A stretch of 64,000 bases of DNA, from NCBI GenBank assembly GCA_963575745.1, contig CAUYUJ010004708.1, positions 1 to 64,000 on the forward strand, written 5' to 3'. Both the position numbers and the translations under genes were made by a program. Positions 17,639 through 25,742 of the stretch are shown one piece after another (the stretch's first letter is position 1; every line of letters starts with the position of its first letter). The DNA is from Prorocentrum cordatum. Taxonomy: Eukaryota > Sar > Dinophyceae > Prorocentrales > Prorocentraceae. The notes beneath the pieces were generated by a model, which searched no databases, had not been told where the DNA came from, and was given only the letters and a program-made list of their open reading frames with translations.

Positions 17639-19435
17639 TTAGAGCGACACCCCCCCGCATTCGTCGAACCCTTTCTTCGATTTCTTCGGGGCGGGCTGGC
17701 CCGAAGGCTTCCCTTTGGCCCTCTTGGCCGCGTCCGTCTTCCACGTCTCCTCTGCAGCCTTATTCTTCTTCGGTGCGGCTTTGGGTCTCGCCTCCCACGG
17801 GAGCTCTTCTCCTTGCTCCACGGCCGTCGCATTCTCCAGCACAGGGACATTCACGGCGAGCACGAGCCCGCCTGTCCCAGGCACGCACACCGACAACGCT
17901 TTCTCCTCGAGCTCCATGTTGATGCGCGCAACTGCGCTTTCATCACGCCTGTTTCTCTGCTGGACCTCCTGTTGCGTGACTCTGTTGACTGCCCAGAAGA
18001 CGTGCATTGTCTCTTGCGCATCCCACTTCCATGTTCTCAACCGCACATCGTGGTCAGCCACGTCGGCGGGCGTCTTGTCCGCAGGCGGCTTGAACTCGGG
18101 GTGCAAGTAGAAGGTCGTGGGCGCGTCTCCATTTGGATCTCCTTTCACCCAGACTCGCACGGCCACCCTCTCGGGGTGCATGCTTGCGGCGTGTACCTTG
18201 GATGCCTTTGGGACGCACGGCCACAACTCGATGCATTGTGCGTCGTTTGCAGCGGTTGCCTTGACGGTGCGTTTGTTTGTATCAGCGTCTTGCAACACCT
18301 CTACTTGCGCTTCCGCAACTGCGGACCTGTGGCGCGCCCAAAGGCATAGCAACACTGCGCTGACCAAAGCAGGCTCCCGCCCCAGCTCTTTCGCTGCCGC
18401 TGAACGCCTCCATTCGGCGATTGGCAAAGGGAAGGATCCGCGTGGAATGGCCGTCGTGTCCCTGCTGTGCCGGTGGTTCGCTGGTAGTTGCGTCGTGGGG
18501 TCAAAGGAAATGACCCTCGGCATCAACTCCTGCCCCTCTGCGGAACCCTTTGTCTTCCCCGCCACTGCGGGCTCATTCGGTTCTGGGCGCGGCAACGCGT
18601 TGAAATCGAACCAATCGGGCCTCCCGCCTCCGACTGCCACTTCGCCGAGGGCCTTCTCAAGGGCGCCCCGATTGGACTTCGGCCCCACCTTCCCCGCGGC
18701 CTCCGCGCAAGCGCGGAGGAGCGCCTGACGATGTCCTGGGACACTTCGTCCCTTGACGGTGGTGCCCTTCAGGTACTGCATGAAGCCGTCCGCGGTCAGC
18801 ATGCACAGGTTCGTCTTGAACTCGATCGCCTTCTCGGGGCCCATGCCGTCGATGACCTTGCTCAGCGTGAACAAGTACAAACGGAGAGCCGAGTTAATGT
18901 CGATGAGGAAGTCTCGGAACTCCTTCGCCTTCCACGATTGTTCTGGATCAGGGCACCACACAGGAGTGTCAACGCCCCTCTTCCTCGCAGGCGCGTTCCT
19001 GTAGCATCGCATCAGCACGGCAATCTTGACCCACGGCACTTCGTCGGGAAGCTGGCCAGCTACCCCGAAGGCCCCGAGCCGAAGGGCCCTTCTCTTGGAG
19101 TTCACGTAGACCTCGCAGAACTGGAGCAGCAAGGGGATGAACTGCGCTTTTGTACTCCTGAGCCCAACAACGAACGAGAACAGCTCAATGAAGTCTGGGT
19201 CCTGAACGACTCGATCGAGTTCGTGCGCGACGGAGAGCTTGACCTTGTCAAAGGCAACCTGGTCCGCAACTGCGGCGCGCAGCTCCGCGTCAACAGCCTT
19301 GCACAGGACACGGAGCGCGGTGAGTTCAGTCGTTCGCAACGCGAAATCGGCCCCTTTATTGAGGGACTGGCTGATGAGCGAAGCACCAGTGGGTTCCTCG
19401 TCCATGAGTTTCCAGCTCAGCACTTCCATGAGCAT
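17639..19435 (-). CDS. Hypothetical protein of the large element, 598 aa (C-terminal part of a split frame?)
   Basis: Not recognised. ATG at 19435 overlaps the end of the 216-aa frame at 19417-20067 by 19 bases in another frame. One extra G in the G5 run just upstream of the ATG would join both into one protein of about 815 aa. The N-terminal ~200 residues look helical (LRVLCKAVDAELRAAVADQV; FIELFSFVVGLRSTKAQFIP). The middle is Pro/Arg-rich, and the end is strongly basic with a nuclear-localisation-like tail (KKNKAAEETWKTDAAKRAK). Dodecamers occur in the frame as AVA or AVAE. The absence of low-complexity runs over most of its length argues that it is a true gene. Confidence 0.65.
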   Translation of the reverse strand: MLMEVLSWKLMDEEPTGASLISQSLNKGADFALRTTELTALRVLCKAVDAELRAAVADQVAFDKVKLSVAHELDRVVQDPDFIELFSFVVGLRSTKAQFIPLLLQFCEVYVNSKRRALRLGAFGVAGQLPDEVPWVKIAVLMRCYRNAPARKRGVDTPVWCPDPEQSWKAKEFRDFLIDINSALRLYLFTLSKVIDGMGPEKAIEFKTNLCMLTADGFMQYLKGTTVKGRSVPGHRQALLRACAEAAGKVGPKSNRGALEKALGEVAVGGGRPDWFDFNALPRPEPNEPAVAGKTKGSAEGQELMPRVISFDPTTQLPANHRHSRDTTAIPRGSFPLPIAEWRRSAAAKELGREPALVSAVLLCLWARHRSAVAEAQVEVLQDADTNKRTVKATAANDAQCIELWPCVPKASKVHAASMHPERVAVRVWVKGDPNGDAPTTFYLHPEFKPPADKTPADVADHDVRLRTWKWDAQETMHVFWAVNRVTQQEVQQRNRRDESAVARINMELEEKALSVCVPGTGGLVLAVNVPVLENATAVEQGEELPWEARPKAAPKKNKAAEETWKTDAAKRAKGKPSGQPAPKKSKKGFDECGGVSL

Positions 19436-20067
19436 ACCCCCTGCACGAGGTTCTTAGCGACAGGGTCATGTGCCGCCACTGCGGCCATGTCGAGATTGCC
19501 GTCCTTATCGAGCACGCGCTGCAGCCTCGCGCGCTCGTCCTCCGTGAACTCCATGCCCTGGGGGATGGGCCACTTGGCTCCCAGGGCGATTGCCCGCAAC
19601 ACGAGGCACAAGTGGGAGTGCGAACAGGTCCCATACGCAACGTCAGCTCCGCAACTGCGGTCGAAGCACGCAGCGAGGTGCCCGGTCGCTCTTTCCCGAC
19701 TGTACTCTGTGTACGTCTGGAAAGTCGGGTCCTGCTTTTTTTTCAGCACCAGCTCTTCTGCTGTGTACATCTGAACGCAGACACCTTCGCGGTCAGCTTC
19801 GGCTTGCGTGAATCCAGCCAGGAAGATTTTGACGGCGAGTTCCTGAAACCTTTCCTGCTGAGGGTAGTGCCCGCCTCGGTTGCCCGTGTGCGGGGCGAGC
19901 ATGAGCACAGGGAGGCGCACGTTGTCCCCTGTCCTGAATCGAGACCTCAAGGCGTTGGCCCTCTGAAAGATCCCTTGCGTGGCGTCTGGAACTGCGGCTG
20001 TCTTGTCCGCCACTGCGGCTTTCGCGTCTGCCACTGCGGCGTCACCTGTACCGACGGCGTCGCTCAT
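19417..20067 (-). CDS. Hypothetical protein of the large element, 216 aa (N-terminal part?)
   Basis: Not recognised. ATG at 20067 (MSDAVGTGDAAVADAK). The first 30 residues contain three dodecamer-derived A-AVAD/AVPD units in tandem. A more globular part follows (LRSRFRTGDNVRLPVLMLAP; LAVKIFLAGFTQAEADREGV; then several Cys and His residues, CFDRSCGADVAYGTCSHSHLC). Part of the Cys pattern (RSCG) comes from a dodecamer, so I do not call a zinc finger. It probably belongs with the overlapping 598-aa frame through a one-base frameshift or a small intron. Confidence 0.6.
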   Translation of the reverse strand: MSDAVGTGDAAVADAKAAVADKTAAVPDATQGIFQRANALRSRFRTGDNVRLPVLMLAPHTGNRGGHYPQQERFQELAVKIFLAGFTQAEADREGVCVQMYTAEELVLKKKQDPTFQTYTEYSRERATGHLAACFDRSCGADVAYGTCSHSHLCLVLRAIALGAKWPIPQGMEFTEDERARLQRVLDKDGNLDMAAVAAHDPVAKNLVQGVCSWKC

Positions 20068-20768
20068 TGCACCCGCTATTGCGGACTATGGCACGACGCC
20101 CGTCGCTCAGGAGCCCAACGACCTGCTGAGCCGAAGTGCCTGCGGACTACGGAAGGCCAACTTTTAAATCAAAATCTCGGAACAGAGCTTCGGAGGGGGC
20201 AGGCTGGAGGAGGGAGGGGGCAGGCTGGAGGAGGAATAGGAGGGGAAGGGGAGGGGGAGCTAGGAGGGAGAAGGCGGGGGGATGCGGCCTGGTGGAGGAC
20301 GAGGAGGGGAGGGGAGCCCTTCCCAGCATCAACTGCCGCAACCTCGAAGCTCGAAAGGACGACGACGACGACGACCGACGACGACGATGATGATTATGAT
20401 GATGATGATGACGATGACGATGACGATGTTGATGCTGCTGCTGCTGCTGTTGCTGATGATGATGATGATGACGATGATGATGATTATGATTCCAATGATG
20501 ATGCTGCCGATGCTGACGACGGCAGCGACGACGACGACGACGTCGGACGACGACGATGACGATGACCCAGCGCGCGCACACTTATTGCGAACTGCGAGTT
20601 CGCAACCGCGTGCTCTCCTACCCCGCTACTGCGGGCTATCCTACGCGGCAACATGCAATTAATTATTCGCTAAGGAGGGGTCTCCTACCCCGCAACTGCA
20701 GGCAGCAGGCGCGCAGTAGTAATTACTGAGCTCTGTGCCGCAACTGCGGCTCATCGGTCTTGGCGCAC
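20068..20768. other. Intergenic spacer in the large element
   Basis: Contains a purine-rich stretch (20195-20300), a (GAC/GAT)n tract (20355-20570) and three dodecamer copies or variants (20623, 20738, and a partial near 20692). No gene. Confidence 0.75.
20355..20570. repeat. (GAC/GAT)n trinucleotide tract
   Basis: GACGACGAC changing to GATGATGAT with CTG interruptions, giving Asp-rich or Met/Thr frames. Confidence 0.95.
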
Positions 20769-22592
20769 TCACGGCTTGTCCGCAACTGCGGCAGATCGCG
20801 CCTCTTCATGCCTCCGCTTGCTCGCCCGACTCGCGCGTCCGTGCCCGACGAAGACGAGGTTTTGGTGGAGGCCCTCGTACCAGTGCGCGGCGAAGGTCGT
20901 CTCGTTGAGCTCCTTCTGAATGACCTTGCCGATGGGGGGCAGCGCTGCCAAGCCGAGCTTTCTTCTGACTCCGCTACTGCGGTTAGGGTCACAATCCCAC
21001 TTGGGCATGTCCTTCGTTTGCACCCATCGCCGAGAGATGATGGAGTCGCTTGTTCGATGCAGCCACTCAGGGAGCCACTGGGGATCGTTCTTCGACGGCC
21101 TCCCTGCAGAATCCGCGGTGTAGTCCGCAATGCGCACGTCGCACGGGCCAATGGGGGCGACGTAATTGGGATGCACGACGCGGGTGCCTTTCCTGAAGCC
21201 TCCGAACAGGGCGGGCCCGGCCCTGAACGGTACCCTTATCGGGCAGTTGTAGCTGGCTCCGCAACTGCGGCCAAATGCTTGAAACTGCCCAGGCGGGATG
21301 TCAAAGAAGCCGCACAAGAACCGGACATGGTTTTTGTAAAAGGATGCTAAAGCGTCCTTGAAGAAACCTGCCTGCCACGCTGCTTGTTCTGATTGCGTAA
21401 TCTTCTGTTGGAGAGGTTCGCAAACAGCGTGTCTGGACACGACGGCAAAAGGGATCACCGCGTCAGGAATCATTTCGGAGGCCTCCAGGCGAAAGCGGAG
21501 GATCGTGACGGCGTGGGTGGCCCCAACAACATGACCTGCAACTGCGGTCTCTGCGATGATGTGCGGGCGCACGAGCACCAGGCCTGTGTCTTTGAACAGG
21601 TCAACCGTCGTCCAGTAAGGCTCCTCGCTGTTGTTCTTCAAGTTGCAAGCGTCTTCGACGGCATGCCTCAAGGAGGAAGCGCCTTCGACGTTCCCCGTGC
21701 GGAGCATCTCGGGGTCCCATAGAACGAAGATGACCGCCGCAGTTTGGAACAGGATGCAATTGAAGACATTTTTCTTTGTTGCCGCCTTCGAAATGATCAC
21801 CACGTTGAACACCAAAGCGATGGTGGACGGCAGTCGATGGCCGTCTGCTGTACGAAGGGATCCTTCGTTCCACTTGGTGGGTTCCCCAACATAGTTTATC
21901 CCTGGAGGGCTCCTGGTCCGCGGCTTCTTCCGCGGCGCCCCCGCATCTTCCCGCAACTGCGGTTCTGACAGCGATCCCGCGCGATCCCGCGACTGCGGTT
22001 CTGACAGCGGCGAGCCTTCCGTGGGAGGCGGCCTTTTCCTCGGACGCGACTTGGCCGAGGCGACTGTCTCGGCGGCTTTCTCCTGGGAGGCGGCCTCGTC
22101 TTCGGGTTGGACGCCTCGTTTGGACTCGGCCGGGAGAAGCGCGGCCGAGGGCGCGCTGCTCGCAGCGGCGCCGCGCACGGCACCTGGCTCGACGGCCACC
22201 CCCGCAACTGCGGTCTCGGTGGCGGCTCGCGCCACTGCTGGTTGGTCCTGCTCCTTCGTCGGCGTCGGCGCCCGAGCCCGCCGTTTTGCCTTGGGCGCCA
22301 TTGGCGGTCTGCGCAACTGCGCCTCTTCACGTCTCCCAGTACCAGACGGCTCGATCGACTGCGTGCTGATCGGCGGCGGCGGCCGATAATCCCGCGGGGA
22401 GCTATACGACGAGCTCTCCGACGAAGGGGAGGCCTCGCGCGGCGCAGGCTCGTGGCTTCCGCAACTGCGGTCTCCCTCAGGCGCCGCGACTGCGGGCTGC
22501 GCGGCAGCACCTGTCACGCCGAACTTCTCTCGCAGTTGCCGCTTCATCTCGGAGAGCCGCTGGTCGAGCTCGGCTTTCTTAAGTGGGTCCAT
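20769..22592 (-). CDS. Hypothetical nuclear protein of the large element, 607 aa
   Basis: Not recognised. ATG at 22592 (MDPLKKAELDQRLSEMKRQL) opens with an amphipathic helix; no upstream ATG is in frame. Residues about 30-250 are a disordered Ser/Pro/Ala/Glu region with basic nuclear-localisation-like clusters (SRPRKRPPP; RKKPRTRSPP) and many dodecamer-derived AVA, RSCG and QLR peptides. The C-terminal ~350 residues are a compact, hydrophobic-core-like domain (HRLPSTIALVFNVVIISKAA; LFQTAAVIFVLWDPEMLRTG; FLCGFFDIPPGQFQAFG; KWDCDPNRSSGVRRKLGLAA) without catalytic motifs that I can name. It is the second gene in the minus-strand series. Confidence 0.65.
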   Translation of the reverse strand: MDPLKKAELDQRLSEMKRQLREKFGVTGAAAQPAVAAPEGDRSCGSHEPAPREASPSSESSSYSSPRDYRPPPPISTQSIEPSGTGRREEAQLRRPPMAPKAKRRARAPTPTKEQDQPAVARAATETAVAGVAVEPGAVRGAAASSAPSAALLPAESKRGVQPEDEAASQEKAAETVASAKSRPRKRPPPTEGSPLSEPQSRDRAGSLSEPQLREDAGAPRKKPRTRSPPGINYVGEPTKWNEGSLRTADGHRLPSTIALVFNVVIISKAATKKNVFNCILFQTAAVIFVLWDPEMLRTGNVEGASSLRHAVEDACNLKNNSEEPYWTTVDLFKDTGLVLVRPHIIAETAVAGHVVGATHAVTILRFRLEASEMIPDAVIPFAVVSRHAVCEPLQQKITQSEQAAWQAGFFKDALASFYKNHVRFLCGFFDIPPGQFQAFGRSCGASYNCPIRVPFRAGPALFGGFRKGTRVVHPNYVAPIGPCDVRIADYTADSAGRPSKNDPQWLPEWLHRTSDSIISRRWVQTKDMPKWDCDPNRSSGVRRKLGLAALPPIGKVIQKELNETTFAAHWYEGLHQNLVFVGHGRASRASKRRHEEARSAAVADKP

Positions 22593-23276
22593 GGCGCGGC
22601 CCCCGTCCGACGGGGGAATTGCGGCCGGCTTGGGCGAGGAAGGACAACGAGGGAGACGGCGGGGATGAGGACGAGGAGGGCGAAGAGGAGGACGGAGAGG
22701 ACGAGAACGAAGAGGATGCCGCGAAGAGCTCAGACGAGGATGAAAGGAGGAAGGGGACTGCGACGAGGGCGACGGGGCAGAAACGGAGGAGGAGGAATCG
22801 AGAAAGTCCGCAACTGCGGCCGTCGGAGGGGACTGCGACGAGGACGACGGGAAATGACTCGGCCAACGGAGGCGGGCTACGGCCAACGGAAGAAAGGGCT
22901 AATGACGGAGGCGGGCTACGCCTACTGCGACGAGGAGGAAAGGCGGAGGGAGGGGACTGCGACGAGGACGACGGGGAAGGGGCGACGAAGACGACGAACA
23001 ACTGCGGATCCATCTTTTTGCCTGTCTCCGCAACTGCGGCCGCGCTAACGTCACGAGTGCTTCAACGGAGGTAATGCGCGCCCGAAGCGCCTACAGCGGT
23101 CAGTCGTGGGAGCGCAGCAACTGCTGCCAAGCTATATGAAGTCGCTAGAAGGCAGCGCCGCAACTGCGGCCGAAAGCGCGCATAATGAGTCAAACGAGCG
23201 CGGCGTCACGCGATCGGTCCCCGCAACTGCGGTTCCACGGCTGCGCCCACTGCGGCTGAATTCCGCAACTGCGGTG
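22593..23276. other. Intergenic spacer in the large element
   Basis: Imperfect GAGGACGAG and GACGAGGACGACGGG repeats to about 22990, then unique DNA with several exact dodecamers (23028, 23158, 23221, 23263). Confidence 0.65.
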
Positions 23277-24461
23277 TCAAGGCTGCGCGGACCACCGCGG
23301 TTGCAGGTGCGACCCCTTGTTCGCATCGAACCGCCCAGGATTCGCATGGGCGTGCAGCATCTTCCAGAACTTGAACGTTCCGTGGCCATCGCTCTTGCCA
23401 AGACCTGCCGTCGGGCCGCGCACGGGGTGCCAGTGCGGCTCCACCTCATACGCGTTGAACTTCGGGCTAGACCAGGATGGGTGGACGCGAATGCCCGAGC
23501 CGTCGTCGCGGATGAGGACGAAATCCCACTGGGGCAGAGAGATTGTTTGCGCCTGTCCTCTGTCCACCCCTTTCGCGCGCCTCATGTTGTCGAGACTGTT
23601 AGGGCACGGGCTGCACTCGCAGCGGACCAACCCGCGACTGCGGTCATTGTCAGGGCCGCACACGACGCGCAGCATTGTAGGTCCATCCATCTGCGCGGCC
23701 ATCTCCAGCCAAGACCACGGCACTTTGACAGTGTGGTCCCAGTCCCAATCCCTGTTGTCCTGCGCCTTCCCCTTTGCGCGGTACTTAAGGATCTTCGAAG
23801 TGTCCTCCGCAACTGCGGTACCTCCGAAGACGGGCGCGCGGCTGCCGAAAGGGTTTTCTCGGTCTTCGAACTCGTCTCGGAAAAACTTCAAGGCCGCGTT
23901 GTGCTGCTTATAATTCCCAGACCAGTCCGCCCTGAAGTTCTCGAAGAAGTCCAACCTGAAAATAGGCCCTGGCTCCTGGCCCACAGTTTGAGAAAGCGCA
24001 ACTGCGCCTTGCCCTTCGCGTTCTGGGGGAAGTAGGGGACGGCCTCCTTTGCCCGCCGCTGTTGCGGCCGCGGGCCCCGCGGCAGGAGAACCATCCCAAG
24101 CACTCGAGCGGCCCCTTTCCCATGCATTCCAGCAGCCACCCTCGTCGTCCCACCAGCGGGCGCCCTCCATTCCCGAACCCTCCCATCCGTTGCCGCCCCA
24201 TCCGCCGCCGCGCTCCCATCCGCCGCCCTCCCATCCGCGCCTGCGGTCACTTCCGTCGCCGCCCTCCTGCGCTTTTCCTCCCCATCCGCCAAGAGAAGTT
24301 CCGCCGCCCCAGCCGCCACTGCGGTCACCTCCGCCACCGTATCCGCCACTGCGGCCGCCCCAATCCTCACTTGTTCCCCAACCGCCACCGCTGCTTTGTG
24401 AAGAATCCGCAATTGCGGCCCGTGTTTCCTTTTCTGTTTTGTCATCCCACCCTGCACGCAT
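23277..24461 (-). CDS. Hypothetical Trp/Gly-rich protein of the large element, 394 aa
   Basis: Not recognised. ATG at 24461 (MRAGWDDKTEKETRAAI) is the first in frame. Residues about 20-150 are a Trp/Gly-rich repeat region (GGWGG, ERGGGWGG). Dodecamers in this segment are mostly the CCGCCACTGCGG form. The C-terminal ~230 residues look folded: FRLDFFENFRADWSGNYKQH, KVPWSWLEMAAQMDGPTMLR, ISLPQWDFVLIRDDGSGIRV, and VEPHWHPVRGPTAGLGKSDG. It is the first gene of the minus-strand array, transcribed away from the right terminal repeat, whose inner region could hold the promoter. No function is assigned. Confidence 0.6.
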   Translation of the reverse strand: MRAGWDDKTEKETRAAIADSSQSSGGGWGTSEDWGGRSGGYGGGGDRSGGWGGGTSLGGWGGKAQEGGDGSDRRRGWEGGGWERGGGWGGNGWEGSGMEGARWWDDEGGCWNAWERGRSSAWDGSPAAGPAAATAAGKGGRPLLPPEREGQGAVALSQTVGQEPGPIFRLDFFENFRADWSGNYKQHNAALKFFRDEFEDRENPFGSRAPVFGGTAVAEDTSKILKYRAKGKAQDNRDWDWDHTVKVPWSWLEMAAQMDGPTMLRVVCGPDNDRSRGLVRCECSPCPNSLDNMRRAKGVDRGQAQTISLPQWDFVLIRDDGSGIRVHPSWSSPKFNAYEVEPHWHPVRGPTAGLGKSDGHGTFKFWKMLHAHANPGRFDANKGSHLQPRWSAQP

Positions 24462-24800
24462 CTCTGCCCCGACTGCAGGCCGCGGAGGCGGGCGCGAGCC
24501 CGCCCAACCGCCGTGGAACCTGCCGTCGGCGCGGGCTTGAGCCGAACATGCATGGAGGAGGAAGATGAGGAGGAGGAGGGTGGAGGTGAGGAGGATGATG
24601 CGTTCCTGGGAGGTGTGTCTTCGCGTGCCAAACAAGAGCCCTGAGAAACCCTGAGGCCCCTTCAAGAGCCAAGGACGCGGATGACAAGAAAGTCGAGAAG
24701 ATTGGGAACCGATTGAGGATTAAGAGGCGTGCGAAGGAGGACGAAAGGGATGATGACGACGAAGAGGAGGATCAGTGAAGGGGAGGAGCGGACAGGAATT
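24462..24800. other. 5' spacer of the large element's first gene
   Basis: Polypyrimidine-rich on the transcribed strand, with no gene. At 24718-24729 is GGATTAAGAGGC, the same string found at the right junction of the element (25332-25343). Confidence 0.55.
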
Positions 24801-25165
24801 ATAGAGGAGTGATAGCAGAGGAGGAAGAGGGGGAAGGGGGAGGAGGAGGCGGAGGAGGAGGAGGAGGAGGGAGAGGAAAAGGGGGAGGAGGAGGAGGAGG
24901 AAGAAGGGGAGGAGGAGGAGGAGGAGGAGGAGGAGGAGGAGGAGGAGGAAGAGGAGGAGGACGAGGAGGAGGAGAAGGAGGAGAGGGAGAAGGGGGAGGG
25001 GGATAGGAGGACGAGGACGGAGAAATAGGACAAATGAGGAGGAGGAGGCAGAGGAGGAGGAGGACGAGGAGGAGAAGCAGGAAGAGGAGGAGGAGAGGGG
25101 GGAGGAAGAGTGCGCATGAGACGGAGAGAACGAGGTAGAGAGGGAACGGGGGAGGAGGGAGGACA
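24800..25165. repeat. (GGA)n purine tract
   Basis: Long GGA-rich tract with minor interruptions, near the right end of the large element. Confidence 0.96.
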
Positions 25166-25234
25166 AGGAAGAGGATACAGCGACGAGGAGAGGAGAAGGA
25201 ACAGGCGAAGGCTCCTGCTGATCGCATTTCCGCA

Positions 25235-25337
25235 TCGTTCAAAGCAGCGCCGGGGCACTGCTTTGAACGACTGGCGTTGTTCAAAGCAGTTCCCCGGCAC
25301 TGTGGTCGTCGACGCCATTATAAAGGCTTTCGGATTA
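25235..25337 (-). repeat. Right terminal inverted repeat with two palindromes
   Basis: TTATAAAGGCTTTCGGATTA at 25318-25337 is the exact reverse complement of the left end. Palindromes lie at 25237-25268 (near-perfect) and from 25280 (outer half degenerate). Spacing from the terminus to the inner palindrome (about 50 bp) equals that at the left end. Confidence 0.85.
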
Positions 25338-25365
25338 AGAGGCCTTCTTGAAAGCATCCGACCCA

Positions 25366-25472
25366 CCTCCTCCTCCTCCTCCTCCTCCTACTCCTCCTCC
25401 TCCTCCTCCTCCTCCTCCTCCTCCTCCTCCTCCTCCTCCTCCTCCTCCTCCTCCTCCTCCTCCTCCTCCTCC
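25366..25472. repeat. (TCC)n microsatellite
   Basis: About 35 TCC triplets with a single TAC. Confidence 0.98.
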
Positions 25473-25571
25473 CTGGCCCTGACGCCCTCCGCGCGCGGCG
25501 CCAGCCTGCCTCCTCGAGCACGGCGCCCTCGTCCAGAGTCTCCTTGACCTTCCTGCCGCGCTCGTCGTGGA

Positions 25572-25742
25572 GTGGGGGCCCGTGCCAAGGAACACCGCGC
25601 GTGCCTCCAGGGTGCCCTGGGTTTCTCGGGCTTCACTGGTTCTGCTCTGGACAGCGCGACGCTCCAGCGCCAAAAATCGATGGACGTCCTGGGGTCTCAG
25701 GATTGGGCTTCTTGTGGACGGTGTCTTGCGGTCGGGCCCGTG
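25572..25742 (-). repeat. Dispersed repeat family R, copy 1 (inverted)
   Basis: Reverse complement matches 55803-55965 and 57035-57200 over about 165 bp: GGGCCCGACCRCAAGA-type start, CCCTGAGACCCCAGGACGTC in the middle, and CCCAGGGCACCCTG near the end. Non-coding. Confidence 0.75.

Larger units (their letters stand above)
9113..24418 (-). repeat. Dispersed 12-bp hairpin repeat, coding-strand consensus CCGCAGTNGCGG
   Basis: I count at least 43 exact copies of CCGCAACTGCGG on the plus strand (for example 9113, 9481, 10381, 11393, 12222, 13432, 15252, 15965, 17039, 18313, 19264, 20738, 21259, 22202, 23221, 23807), that is CCGCAGTTGCGG in the direction of transcription. Variants keep the CCGC/GCGG arms and mostly change the last loop base: CCGCCACTGCGG (about 10), CCGCTACTGCGG (4), CCGCGACTGCGG (4), CCGCAATTGCGG (4: 12661, 15033, 17586, 24407). 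Three copies have both arms changed together to GCGC (17926, 22311, 23996). Copies lie in coding and intergenic DNA, always in one orientation. In frame they encode PQLR, RSCG or A-AVA. None was seen outside the terminal repeats. Confidence 0.95.
8951..25337 (-). mobile_element. 16.4-kb TIR-bounded DNA transposon with pogo-like transposase
   Basis: The sequence TAATCCGAAAGCCTTTATAA at 8951-8970 recurs as a perfect reverse complement at 25318-25337. If TA is the target duplication, as in the Tc1/mariner/pogo superfamily, the element is 8953-25335. About 50 bp inside each end, at matching distances, lies a ~30-bp palindrome (9021-9052 and 25237-25268), with a second, less perfect one between it and the terminus. 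All large interior frames run on the minus strand and include a CENP-B/pogo-like DDE transposase. A 12-bp hairpin repeat is scattered throughout and found nowhere outside. Pogo-type elements are normally only a few kb, so 16 kb with about seven frames is exceptional. The alternative is that two smaller elements with these ends happen to flank a gene cluster. Confidence 0.75.

Noticed and set aside
19590-20067. Zinc finger in the 216-aa protein (clustered Cys and His)
   Set aside because: Part of the Cys pattern comes from the inserted dodecamer (RSCG), and the spacing fits no known finger class.
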